From positions 19,541-83,540 of the forward strand of contig JAHDRW010000017.1 of the NCBI GenBank assembly GCA_018433085.1: DNA of 64,000 nt. Direction: 5' to 3'. The notes beneath the pieces were generated by a model. The model was not told the origin of the DNA and ran no database searches. It saw only the letters and a list, made by a program, of their open reading frames with translations. The stretch is from Deltaproteobacteria bacterium. Lineage in GTDB: Bacteria; Desulfobacterota; Desulfomonilia; UBA1062. Position numbers and translations under genes: made by a program. Below, in pieces: positions 18,704-27,413 of the stretch; positions within the stretch are counted from its first letter, which is position 1; each line of letters starts with the position of its first letter.

Positions 18704-18857
18704 GTGTGACCGTCCTGTGTTACTATATGTTCTAATATGCCCCCTGAGTTCAGAATCAACGGTTCCCAGGGGCCCTGGAGACCACGGGCGGCAAGGCCTT
18801 TAAGAGATGCCGGGTGAGGAAGGTGATCATCGGCTCCCTTCGGCCCTTGGATGAACA

Positions 18858-19406
18858 GTGAAAGAGAAGAATATCTACAAAAACCCGGAGCTGGGGTTCT
18901 CGATCGAAAAGCCTCAGGACTGGGCGTTTATGCCCTCGTCCTGGGTGCTGAATCTCAAGGACAAGGCCGAGCCGTTTTATAAGGAGCTCGACGAGAGGAT
19001 TCGGTATGCCCGGCTCCCCTTTGTGTATTTCCACTATGACCACGGGATCTCCGATATCGTCATTCCCACTGTGCAGGTTATGTACCGCACGACCCACGGC
19101 ACGAGTGCCCTGGACCGTTCGACCATTCTCGGGATGCAGCTCGTTCAGCTCCAGATCGTACTCGACGATTACTGCCTGGTGGAGGCCACCTCGGACGGCG
19201 TCATATCGGAGAGGCCGGCTAACATCATCAAATCGACGCACACCGTGAATAACCAGGATGGGCAGGCCATGGACTGCCTGTCCCGCTGCTATGTGATCTT
19301 CACCGAGGGGGCCATGTTCGTGGTGGTGATGTCCGGGCCGGTCGAGGGCGCTTACCGCTGCGACCGGGAGTTCGGCGAAATATTGAGATCCATCCGGATC
19401 GACTGA
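18858..19406 (+). CDS. Conserved hypothetical protein (DcrB/PsbP-like fold suspected)
   Basis: 182 residues with a GTG start; an in-frame stop lies two codons upstream, so the start cannot be earlier. The opening KNPELGFSIEKPQDWAF is the common start of DcrB or PsbP-like domains, which begin with a 'G-F-S-I-x-x-P-x-W' strand and turn, and the ending RCDREFGEILRSIRID fits the usual closing helix. There is no signal peptide or lipobox, unlike most relatives, so it appears cytoplasmic. Function unknown. It is followed by the beta-barrel gene after 182 bases. Confidence 0.7.
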   Translation: MKEKNIYKNPELGFSIEKPQDWAFMPSSWVLNLKDKAEPFYKELDERIRYARLPFVYFHYDHGISDIVIPTVQVMYRTTHGTSALDRSTILGMQLVQLQIVLDDYCLVEATSDGVISERPANIIKSTHTVNNQDGQAMDCLSRCYVIFTEGAMFVVVMSGPVEGAYRCDREFGEILRSIRID

Positions 19407-19588
19407 TCATTGGAGGGTGATGTCCCGCGAGGCCTGTTTCCGAGGTATGCCGTACCCGCCCACTTCCCGAACGAGAGCCCGCCCGGCGCGGAATCCAGCG
19501 GGAGCCGGGTTTTCCCGTGTTCCCGCCCTTGATTCTTCCGGGAAAGGTGAGACAATATGAGTTACAGGGGCAAAGAGAGGGTTTATCG

Positions 19589-20218
19589 ATGAAGCCGGGA
19601 TGGATAGTCGCCGTATCTCTGTTTCTCCTGGTCGCTCCCCTGAAGCTCTGCCGCGCCGTCGAGCTGGAGGTCACGCCTCTGGTGGGCTATACCTTCGGGG
19701 GCTCGTTCGAGGAGAGCTATTCGGGCACCGACCTGGACCTGGACGAGGGCGTCAGCCTGGCGGCGGCGCTCGATTTCCCGCTGGGCCAGGGAAGGCAGGT
19801 GGAGCTCTACTACAGCCGCCAGCCCACCGAGCTTCAGGCCGACGGAGCCCTTCTCTCCGAAGATGTGCTGTTCGACCTCGATGTGCACTACATCCATATC
19901 GGCGGCACCTACACCTGGCGCGATGAAGGGCGGATGCGCCCCTTTATCGTCGGGACACTGGGCGTCACCCATCTCGATCCCGAGCCTTCGGGCCTCGACT
20001 CGCGGACCCGGTTTTCCCTCGGGCTCGGCGGCGGGGCACGGGCGTTCGTCACCGAGCGTTTCGGTTTGCGGCTCGAAGGGAGAGGGTTCGTCACCCTGCT
20101 CGACGACGACGGCGGCGGAACGGTCATGTTCAGCGATCCGGGCGGTCTCTCGGTCGAGGTGTCCTCGGACTTTTTTGCCCAGTTCGTGTTCAATGTAGGG
20201 GTATTCTTCCGGTTCTGA
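19589..20218 (+). CDS. Outer-membrane beta-barrel protein
   Basis: 209 residues. Signal peptide MKPGWIVAVSLFLLVAPLKLCRA, then alternating hydrophobic strands (VELEVTPLVGYTFGG, RQVELYYSRQPTEL, VHYIHIGGTYTW, MRPFIVGTLGVTHLDP, RFSLGLGGGARAFV) and a C-terminal VGVFFRF ending in aromatic Phe, the usual outer-membrane insertion signal. About eight strands are predicted, as in small OmpA/OmpW-like porin folds. ATG 19589 is preceded by AGAGAGGG. No ligand can be inferred. Confidence 0.85.
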   Translation: MKPGWIVAVSLFLLVAPLKLCRAVELEVTPLVGYTFGGSFEESYSGTDLDLDEGVSLAAALDFPLGQGRQVELYYSRQPTELQADGALLSEDVLFDLDVHYIHIGGTYTWRDEGRMRPFIVGTLGVTHLDPEPSGLDSRTRFSLGLGGGARAFVTERFGLRLEGRGFVTLLDDDGGGTVMFSDPGGLSVEVSSDFFAQFVFNVGVFFRF

Positions 20219-20361
20219 TCGTTCCGGCCTCTTGTAAAAGATCTGCGCATCCTGCTCCCGCTATAAAAAAGGTCTGGTTTTCCTTTCGACGTGTGCCGGA
20301 TTTGAGGTACAATCCCCCCCAAACCTGCATGGTACATGCATGGACAGGGAGGAGCTTGAGC

Positions 20362-21843
20362 ATGAAGAGGACGCTTCTGGTGTTTCTGGTCGTGGTTTTC
20401 CCGTTGGTTGCCGCCCGTGCCGAGGACATCCGGCGGGTGGTGCTCTACCGGGACATGGCGTTTCTCACCCTGGAGCGCACTGCAATGGACGGCCGTTTCG
20501 TGGTCGAGTGCCCGCCCGAGCTGATTACTGATTCCGTCACCGTGTCTCCGGTGCGGGGAGGGATTGTCAGGTCGATGAGCGTCGAGCCTAGACGGCTCAC
20601 CTCGGGCAAGACGGAGCAGCTCAAGATGGCGCTGGCCGAGAAACGGGCGGTCCTGGAAGAAAAGCGGATGCTCCGGAAGACCGTTGAGAGGCAGATCGAG
20701 CTGATCTTCGAAGCAGCCGGGGTCAAGGACAGCCAGGCCCCGTTTTCCCGGACCCATCTCGCGGATGCGCTGAACTTCATCGACGAAAGAGTGGAGGCCC
20801 TCAACAGGAGGCACATCGGGCTGGGCCGCGAGATCGAGGAGCTTTCCACCGAGGTCAAGGATCTGGAAGACCAGCTCGGTGCGGTCTCCCGCAGGCCGGG
20901 ATACCTGATCGCCGTGGAAACGGACCGCGACGGTGAATTCCGGGTGTCGTACGCCGTGAGAGGCGGTTCCTGGAGCCCGGAGTATGCCGTGCACGCGGAC
21001 CCTGCCCGGGGGATGATGAGAATGGATGCATCCGCGGTCATCCGGCAGGCCACCGGTACCGACTGGGAGGCCGAAGAGCTCCTGGTGGCCACGGGAAGGC
21101 CCGGGCTCGGCATCCAGGCCCCAGAGCCCGTTCCCTGGTATGTGGGCATGCCGCGATACCGGGGCGATTCACTGCAGAAAACGGCGGCCCCGATGTCCGC
21201 AGCGCCTGAACAGGCGGCGGCGGATCAGGGGTTCGAGGCCGAGGTCAAGGCCACGTCGGCGAGCTATGTGATCGGGGCCGCACGGTCGGTGATGCTGCCG
21301 GGTGACGGTACGCCCAGTACGGTCGTCCTCCAGAAAAAACAGGTGCAGACCACGATCAAGAGGCTTACCTGTCCCCGGATCGACAGCGGGGTTTTCCTGA
21401 GGGCCGAGGCGGTCTGGGACAGCGATGCCCCTGTTCTTCCCGGATCATACAGCGCCTTTGTTGACGGCGAGTTCATGGGCAGGGGAGTCCTCGGCCGGAC
21501 CCGGCCCGGAGAAAAGATCACGGTGGACCTGGGCAGGGACGAGGGGATCGCGGTGGAGCGGAAGGAGAAGGTCTTTCACGAGAAGACACTCACCGGCAAG
21601 GACAAGACCACCTACTCGTATACCGTCACGGTCAGGAACACCCGTGCTCACCCGGTGCGGGTCGCCCTGAAGGACCAGATACCCGTCTCCAGGGACGAAG
21701 CGGTCCGGTCCGAGCTCGTCGAGGCCGTACCGGGCGCGGTTCCCGACAAGGACGGCTTCCTTCTCTGGGAGATCGAATGTCCCCCGGGGGCGGAAGAGAC
21801 CGTGAGCTTCTCGTTCTGCGTCACCGGCATGGCGCCCTGGTGA
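20362..21843 (+). CDS. MuiA-family (DUF4140/DUF4139) secreted protein
   Basis: 493 residues with a signal peptide MKRTLLVFLVVVFPLVAARA. The N-terminal DUF4140 segment RVVLYRDMAFLTLERTAMDG is followed by a coiled coil (about 75-175), then the DUF4139 region with RPGYLIAVETDRDGEFRVSY, GGSWSPEYAVHADP and a C-terminal VTVRNTRAHPVRVALKDQIP. The family takes its name from a mucoidy inhibitor; its biochemical role is not established. GGAGGAG precedes the ATG at 9 bases. The gene stands alone, 477 bases before the next. Confidence 0.85.
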   Translation: MKRTLLVFLVVVFPLVAARAEDIRRVVLYRDMAFLTLERTAMDGRFVVECPPELITDSVTVSPVRGGIVRSMSVEPRRLTSGKTEQLKMALAEKRAVLEEKRMLRKTVERQIELIFEAAGVKDSQAPFSRTHLADALNFIDERVEALNRRHIGLGREIEELSTEVKDLEDQLGAVSRRPGYLIAVETDRDGEFRVSYAVRGGSWSPEYAVHADPARGMMRMDASAVIRQATGTDWEAEELLVATGRPGLGIQAPEPVPWYVGMPRYRGDSLQKTAAPMSAAPEQAAADQGFEAEVKATSASYVIGAARSVMLPGDGTPSTVVLQKKQVQTTIKRLTCPRIDSGVFLRAEAVWDSDAPVLPGSYSAFVDGEFMGRGVLGRTRPGEKITVDLGRDEGIAVERKEKVFHEKTLTGKDKTTYSYTVTVRNTRAHPVRVALKDQIPVSRDEAVRSELVEAVPGAVPDKDGFLLWEIECPPGAEETVSFSFCVTGMAPW

Positions 21844-22137
21844 TGCAAGGCGGGGCATGAACCGGGCATGGGCACGCACCGCGGCTGCCCGTGCCGTGGT
21901 GGAGCGATGCTTTACGGACGAGGACATATGGCGCGCCCATGACAGCATGCCCCCTGCCTGGTCCGGAGAGATCGCCGGATAACCAGGAGACATCTGGCCC
22001 GGTTCTCGTCGACCCCCCCATGTCAGACCCCCTGCACCCACGGTATCCCCGCCGGGGAAGGACTCTGACCCGGCCCCGGTCATCGGCCCCGGTACCGTGC
22101 CGATTCTTGCGGCATATGTTATACTTGCACGGGAGGA

Positions 22138-22168
22138 CCCTTGACAAGGGCCAGTGATTTATTATAGT
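22138..22168 (+). promoter_or_regulatory. Strong sigma-70 promoter with palindrome over the -35 box
   Basis: TTGACA (22141-22146), a 16-base spacer and TATAGT (22163-22168) make a near-consensus promoter. The -35 box sits inside the perfect palindrome CCCTTGACAAGGG (22138-22150), a possible operator. Transcription would start near 22175 and leave an AT-rich leader of about 145 bases before the SGNH lipoprotein gene; the rest of the 21844-22320 gap holds nothing else recognisable. Confidence 0.7.
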
Positions 22169-22320
22169 CAATATCATATATAGCAATAAGGCAATAGAAT
22201 ATCCCATTGTTATGGCCTCACCTTGTTTCCAGAGGGAAGAAAACACGATCGGCGGTCTGTCGAGTAATATTTTGAAGTGTGTTTTTATCAATAAAAAAAT
22301 GTACAAAGGGGAGGTAAGGT

Positions 22321-23046
22321 ATGAGGATTTTCAAATCAGGGTCAATGGTAAAGGGGGTCGCCTTTTTTGTTCTCATCCTGGCGGCTACCGGGTGCTCGCT
22401 GCTGAGCGTCAGCGAGATACGCAACGCCACCCGCAACGACGTGGTGAATCTGGGCGATTCCATATTCGCACTGTCGGGAAAGATTCACGACAACCTGCAG
22501 AGCTGGGCGGGTGAGACCTTCCGCCGGTATGCCCTGTCGGGCTCCATGGTGAGCCATATCGGCGATCAGTACGACAAGGCAAGGGGTGACAACCCGAACA
22601 TCCAGACCATCTTCATGGACGGGGGCGGCAACGACATCCTGATTCCGGCCACGCTCTTCGATCCGTACAACTGCAAGGTCGACTGGTGGGAATCAGGGCT
22701 TTCGTCGTCCTGCAAATCACTCATAGACGACATCTACGTTGACACCGTGAACCTGCTGAACCGGATGGGCAGAGACGGGGTGGATAACATCATCTATCTC
22801 GGTTACTATCGTCTGAAGAACGGTCTCATCGGCACCACGAGGCTGAACCAGGCGGTGGACTACGGGGATGCGCGGCTCTCCCTGGCGGTCCGGAATGCGA
22901 CCGCGGCATCCAATTACCGGGTGTTCGTCGATCCGCGGGCATACATCACCAGCTCGGATATCATCTATGACGGCGTCCATCCCGGCAATTCCGGCTCGCA
23001 GAAGCTTGCGACCCTGATCTGGGCCAAGCTCCAGCCTCTTCTGTAG
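22321..23046 (+). CDS. SGNH/GDSL-type hydrolase lipoprotein
   Basis: 241 residues. Signal peptide with lipobox LAATGC. SGNH blocks: nucleophile Ser in VVNLGDSIFALSG, an oxyanion Asn in MDGGGNDILIP, and the Asp and His in DGVHPGNSGSQ near the C terminus. Such enzymes are esterases, lipases or acetyl hydrolases; the substrate is unknown. The ATG has an excellent GGGGAGGTAAGGT leader and a strong promoter 150 bases upstream, so it is likely well expressed. Neighbouring downstream is a lipase-chaperone-like gene after a terminator. Confidence 0.88.
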   Translation: MRIFKSGSMVKGVAFFVLILAATGCSLLSVSEIRNATRNDVVNLGDSIFALSGKIHDNLQSWAGETFRRYALSGSMVSHIGDQYDKARGDNPNIQTIFMDGGGNDILIPATLFDPYNCKVDWWESGLSSSCKSLIDDIYVDTVNLLNRMGRDGVDNIIYLGYYRLKNGLIGTTRLNQAVDYGDARLSLAVRNATAASNYRVFVDPRAYITSSDIIYDGVHPGNSGSQKLATLIWAKLQPLL

Positions 23047-23060
23047 AAAAGCACCCTTCA

Positions 23061-23095
23061 AGGGGCAGGGGGGCCCCGGTCACCCTGCCCTTTTC
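23061..23095 (+). terminator. Rho-independent terminator after the SGNH gene
   Basis: GGGCAGGG (23063-23070) pairs with CCCTGCCC (23083-23090) and is directly followed by TTTT, 15 bases after the SGNH stop codon. Confidence 0.75.
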
Positions 23096-23135
23096 ACGAC
23101 GGGTGGTTTTCATCCTGAAGAATAGAAAGACAGCC

Positions 23136-24143
23136 ATGGACAGAAGAAAGAGAAGAAGAGCGGTCGCCATCGGCATGGCGATATCCGTGATCGTGCTCGG
23201 CCTGTGCCTCTTTTCCGTTGTTCGCGAGGCCGGCGGGGGACCTGATGAGAACGTCTTCCGGGGGGAGCATCCCAATGCAGGGGGCGACCCGTTCAGCGAT
23301 CGTGTCGTCGACGAGCTGAGAAAGTACTATGGAAAGTCCATCTCGGAAAAGAATACCCAGGCGAGCATCATCGGGGTGAGAGACCTGGTTGTGGATACGC
23401 ATCCGGCGAACGGGAGAGAGCTGTTCTCCACGATCATTCAGCGGGCGTTCCCGGATTACACCGGAGATATCATGGAGACGCTTGACAAGCTGGACCGGTA
23501 CAACCGCTGGCTGGAAGACAACAGGGAAAGGATTGCGCGCATGACGGCGACCGAGAGGGCCGCATTCCTGTGGGAAAAGAGAAAAGAGCTCTTCGGCGAC
23601 GATGCCGAGAAGATATGGTCGGGAGAGATGCTGGCAACGGAAGCGAGAAATGCGGAGGTGCAGGATGCCATCGTCATGCTGAACGAATCCGGCGATTTGA
23701 GCATCGAAGAGAAGGCTGATGAGTATCGGCATATCCTCCATGAGACCTACGAAGGTTCTCCGGAAGAGTATATCCTCGACCAGACTCAACTCCTGTCCAG
23801 GATCTTCTTCAGCATGGATTCCGTTCAGGACGAGCTGAAGCGGATGAGCCCGGAAGAGCGGCAGGCGGAAATCGACCGGGTCCGCAGTGAGATGGGACTC
23901 AACGAGGAGCAGGTCGAGTCGATGGCCAGGCGCGATGCAGACAATGAGAGGCGCTGGGAGATCGGCCTGACGTACATGGAGGAGCGCGAGCGAATCGTCG
24001 GTGAATCCGATGGCCAGGAGCGGGAAGAACGGCTGAGGCTACTGAGAGAGGAGTATTTCGACGATGAGGCCGGGACCATCGAGCTCGAGGAAAAGGACGG
24101 GTTTTTCCGGTTCAAGAGACCGCGCATCTATGGTCGGAATTAA
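23136..24143 (+). CDS. Lipase secretion chaperone-like protein
   Basis: 335 residues, a signal-anchor (AVAIGMAISVIVLGLCLFSVV) then an almost fully helical, charged protein. ERAAFLWEKRKELFGDDAEKI and repeated segments of the form 'SPEERQAEIDRVRSEMGL' resemble the helical body of lipase foldases (LifO/Lim), membrane-anchored chaperones that fold class I lipases in the periplasm. No class I lipase is in the window; the preceding gene is an SGNH hydrolase. ATG 23136 was taken; a GTG 11 codons earlier is possible. The fold call is moderate and a chaperone role for the SGNH enzyme is conjecture. Confidence 0.6.
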   Translation: MDRRKRRRAVAIGMAISVIVLGLCLFSVVREAGGGPDENVFRGEHPNAGGDPFSDRVVDELRKYYGKSISEKNTQASIIGVRDLVVDTHPANGRELFSTIIQRAFPDYTGDIMETLDKLDRYNRWLEDNRERIARMTATERAAFLWEKRKELFGDDAEKIWSGEMLATEARNAEVQDAIVMLNESGDLSIEEKADEYRHILHETYEGSPEEYILDQTQLLSRIFFSMDSVQDELKRMSPEERQAEIDRVRSEMGLNEEQVESMARRDADNERRWEIGLTYMEERERIVGESDGQEREERLRLLREEYFDDEAGTIELEEKDGFFRFKRPRIYGRN

Positions 24144-24233
24144 TCCGGCGAGGCGGAAGCGGCGATCCGGCTGTCATTCCTGACAGACCTTCCCCGCAGG
24201 AAATCCTCCGGCGGAAGGGGTCGGGCCTTTCTG

Positions 24234-24956
24234 CTACTGATATCCCACAAGCGGCAGCAGGAGGATGGCTGCCAGGTTCTGAAGGAAATGGATGACGACC
24301 GGGGCGACAAGGCTCTCCCGCCACAGGTAGATGACCGCCAGTACCGCCCCGGTCACCCCCACGGTAATGACTCCTGCCGAGCCCTCGTACCCGTGACCCA
24401 GCGAGAAGATGAAGGAAGATGCGACGATGGCCGTCGCCCTGCCCATCCGCAGGCTCATGAGCCTCAGCAGCAGGTAGCCGCGGAAGATGGTCTCCTCCGC
24501 TATGGCGACCACCACGACCAGCACGAAGGCGAGCCCCATCTGGAATGGGTCGTCCGGGGTCAGGAAAGATGGCTGCGGATCCGCCGGGACGGAAAAGCCG
24601 ATTTCCTGCAGAATGCTTCCCAGAAGCCCGGTAAAATAGAACACCACCGGAAAGAGGAGAATGCCCACAAGGGCTTCACGCCCGCTTTTTTCGGGCCTCC
24701 ACCCGATGCTGCTGTAATGTTCGCGGTTTTTCCAGAGGAAGAAGAAGATCAGCGCCACCAGGGCCGTGTCCCGCAGGATGGTGTCCACGGCCGTGAGCAC
24801 GAACGTGACCGTCACCTGCCTGATGGCGAACAGACTCAGAATCATCGAGGGCACGATCAGGGAGAGATATACCAGCACTTCAAGGAGCTGGGCCTTCGAG
24901 CTCGGCCGATGGGGCTGTGTGCTCAAGGGAAAGGGTTCGTGGGTTTCCTGATTCAT
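24234..24956 (-). CDS. CPBP-family intramembrane metalloprotease
   Basis: 240 residues with about seven or eight hydrophobic segments. The three ABI/CPBP motifs are present: EETIFRGYLL (glutamates plus Arg), SSFIFSLGHGY (His) and APVVIHFLQN (His). Relatives include the eukaryotic Rce1 CAAX protease and bacteriocin self-immunity proteins. The ATG follows GGGGAG at five bases. It is convergent with the chaperone-like gene. Substrate unknown. Confidence 0.9.
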   Translation of the reverse strand: MNQETHEPFPLSTQPHRPSSKAQLLEVLVYLSLIVPSMILSLFAIRQVTVTFVLTAVDTILRDTALVALIFFFLWKNREHYSSIGWRPEKSGREALVGILLFPVVFYFTGLLGSILQEIGFSVPADPQPSFLTPDDPFQMGLAFVLVVVVAIAEETIFRGYLLLRLMSLRMGRATAIVASSFIFSLGHGYEGSAGVITVGVTGAVLAVIYLWRESLVAPVVIHFLQNLAAILLLPLVGYQ

Positions 24957-25049
24957 CTCCTTCTCCCCTCATGCATGAGAAAGCTGCACCGGCTGACCGT
25001 TCACGATGGCGAGCAGCCGCGCTCACAGCGGTGCCAGGCAGGTGGTGAT

Positions 25050-25349
25050 ATGAGGCTTATAATAGGTCTTCCCGGAGTAGTATCAACAGATTCGAAGATT
25101 TGCATGGGAGTGCTGACGCGGGATAAAAGGCACGGCGCAGGCGGCATACTCGCGGTACAGAGGTATTTGCCGGGCCTGGTCCGTACTCTTCCCCCGCTGA
25201 AGATCCCTGCAGCGGCCCTGGGCGGTATGGCAGCCGGGGCGCTTGCCCTGGGGGCGCTGGCCGTGGGTACGAGGTCTCAACGCCTTGTCCCGCGGCAGAC
25301 GACCCTTCAGGATGACCCTTCCAGATACCTCCCGTACCATGACAGGTGA
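25050..25349 (+). CDS. Possible small membrane protein
   Basis: A 99-codon frame starting at ATG 25050. It contains a Gly/Ala/Leu-rich hydrophobic segment (IPAAALGGMAAGALALGALAVG) that would make one membrane helix. Its end overlaps the convergent acyl-CoA synthetase gene by 43 bases. The ribosome site is weak (GGTGGTGAT) and no family is recognised, so this may be spurious; otherwise the 24957-25306 gap is empty. Confidence 0.25.
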   Translation: MRLIIGLPGVVSTDSKICMGVLTRDKRHGAGGILAVQRYLPGLVRTLPPLKIPAAALGGMAAGALALGALAVGTRSQRLVPRQTTLQDDPSRYLPYHDR

Positions 25350-26782
25350 GCGAGAATGGATACCGCCTCTTCCGGCGTCGAAAGGTAGACCACCCGGCCG
25401 TTCGATGTGTCGGCAAGCCTGAGGCCGCCTTCGTTGAGTCCCACGACCACAATGGGTTTGCCCGTTTCCTTCTGCAGGGCCGCGACGCCCGAGATGATGC
25501 GTTCCTCGTTCTGCACCTGGTCCTTGAGCACGGCAAGCTTCAGCTCCCTGCTGTAGAGCTTGCTGCCGAGCTGCACCTGGGCGGCGATGAAGTCCTCCAC
25601 GTAGCGAGACCTGCCAACGATGCCCAGGGCGATCACCGAATCCACTTCATCCCACCGGGCAAGGGCCTCGATTACCTGCAGATAGAGCGCGGCATCGTTT
25701 TCCCCCACCACATCGACGGGGTTCCTGCGGTTCCAGTACTTGGGCAGACAGGCATCGAGCTCCCTGATCACGGACTCCGGCAGCAAAGGCAGCTCGAGAC
25801 CGGAATCTTCGCACTCGTCGGCCGCGATAATGCCCCAGCCGCCTCCCATGGTCATGATCCCCACCCGGTTCGACCGGGGAATGGGCAGGTGGGCCGCTGC
25901 GGCCGAAACATTGATGAGATCGGTAGGGGTCATGACCTGGATGATCCCCGACTGTCTGAACATGGCACTGTAGGTGGCGAACGAGCCGGCCATGGAGCCG
26001 GTATGGGACTGCGCGGCCTTTGAGCCCGACTGGGACCGGCCTGCCTTGAGAGCGACTACGGGCTTTCCCCTGGTCACGGTCCTGGCAACCTCGCCGAATT
26101 TCCGGCCGTCGTCGATCCCCTCGATGTACATGGAGATGACCTTTACCTCGTCGCGGGAGCCGAGATACTGCATGAGATCACATGCCTTGAGCATGGTTTC
26201 ATTGCCCGTGCCCGCATACATGGCAAGGCCGATCTCTTTGTGCGCGATCCACTTGATGAGCTGCAGCCCGAGGTTGCCGCTCTGAGAAATGACGGCCAGG
26301 CCGCCCGGGCCCGGCGCGGTGGGCGCGGGCAGGCACTCGAAGCAGTGGTGCGCCGAGGCGATTCCCATGGTGTTGGGTCCGATGAAGAGGACGCCGCCTT
26401 CCCGCGCAGCGGCCAGGATTTCCTGCTCCAGCCCGATACCCTCACCGCCTGCCTCCCGGAATCCCGAGGAGATGATGACGGCGGCCTGTATCCCCTTTGC
26501 GGCGCAGTCTTTGATGCCGCCGGGGATGAGCGGTGCGGGGATAGTGAACACGGCCAGATCGACCGGCTCCGGAATGTCCTTCAAGCTTGGGTACGATTTC
26601 AGCCCGAGGATCGTGTCCTTTTTCGGGTTCACGGGAAACACCCGGCCGCCGTATCTCCAGCCGAGGATCGAGGTGAGCACGAGATTGCCCCATTTGGCGG
26701 GCACGTCCGACGCCCCCACCACTGCCACGGATTTCGGGAAAAACATCTTATCGAGCCTGGTGTCGTAACCCTGAGCGGTCAT
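25307..26782 (-). CDS. NDP-forming acyl-CoA synthetase, alpha-type subunit
   Basis: 491 residues. CoA-binding domain at the start (FFPKSVAVVGASDVPAKWG; IPEPVDLAVFTIPA), then two succinyl-CoA-ligase-like domains with VLFIGPNTMGI, AVISQSGNLG and the phospho-histidine loop AAQSHTGSMAGS. The ATP-grasp beta part found fused or adjacent in acetyl-CoA synthetase (ADP-forming) is absent here and from the neighbourhood, so a beta subunit must be encoded elsewhere, or the protein has another job. ATG 26782 follows AAGGAGG; 73 upstream codons look non-coding. Confidence 0.88.
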   Translation of the reverse strand: MTAQGYDTRLDKMFFPKSVAVVGASDVPAKWGNLVLTSILGWRYGGRVFPVNPKKDTILGLKSYPSLKDIPEPVDLAVFTIPAPLIPGGIKDCAAKGIQAAVIISSGFREAGGEGIGLEQEILAAAREGGVLFIGPNTMGIASAHHCFECLPAPTAPGPGGLAVISQSGNLGLQLIKWIAHKEIGLAMYAGTGNETMLKACDLMQYLGSRDEVKVISMYIEGIDDGRKFGEVARTVTRGKPVVALKAGRSQSGSKAAQSHTGSMAGSFATYSAMFRQSGIIQVMTPTDLINVSAAAAHLPIPRSNRVGIMTMGGGWGIIAADECEDSGLELPLLPESVIRELDACLPKYWNRRNPVDVVGENDAALYLQVIEALARWDEVDSVIALGIVGRSRYVEDFIAAQVQLGSKLYSRELKLAVLKDQVQNEERIISGVAALQKETGKPIVVVGLNEGGLRLADTSNGRVVYLSTPEEAVSILAHLSWYGRYLEGSS

Positions 26783-27413
26783 CTTTCGAGCCCTCCTTAA
26801 CGGGTTTGATGCTGACATAATTCCCAATGATAGCATACATCCCGAGATCGTGGATAAACAACAGGGAAATGCAGGCGGATCACATCCTTCAACTCCCCGG
26901 CCATGGCCCCCGCTCATCGTGCCTGGGAAAGAGCCGGCATTCTCCCTGCGGACTTGCGCGAACCTCTCCGTGTGGAACAGGCAGGGGCTGCGTATGCGCA
27001 TGGCCGGAACGCCCCGGCCTGCCTTGAGACACGGCAGGGAGGGGGATATTATGAGCTACAAGTTCCCCGGAGGAGGCCTGTGACATGAAACCCATAGGAC
27101 CGTCCGCCTTTTTCCCCCGGTCCCGGGCATCCCCCCGCATCCGGTTTAATGGCGCGATTTTCCCCCCCCTGTCATCCTGCCTGGAAAAATCCATGTCGTG
27201 CCGACCGTACTCGATCTGCCGGATGTGGTGCAGTTTCCCCGGATGGATACCCAACAGACGGAAGAGGCCTTATTTGCGGCGACGGCCTTTCTCAGATGAT
27301 GCGTAGCCGCACACCGCTTCTCAGGAATATACAGGCCGGGCATGGGGTCGACTGACGGACCCCGCCCGAGAGAAAATGCCGGTCACCCCGGTAAGGCTTA
27401 GGGAATCCCCTTT
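26783..27413. other. Long intergenic region with a possible coding remnant
   Basis: About 630 bases. A short plus-strand frame at 27158-27304 reads VLDLPDVVQFPRMDTQQTEE and then ALFAATAFLR before a stop; it has a coding-like look but no start and no recognised family. A ten-codon frame with a good ribosome site (ATG 27051, MSYKFPGGGL) lies just upstream. The GTAAGG and GGGAAT stretches before the AEC gene are the only start signals near it. Confidence 0.3.

Noticed and set aside
27051..27083. Ten-codon frame MSYKFPGGGL with a ribosome site
   Set aside because: Too short to judge, with no attenuator or related gene nearby.
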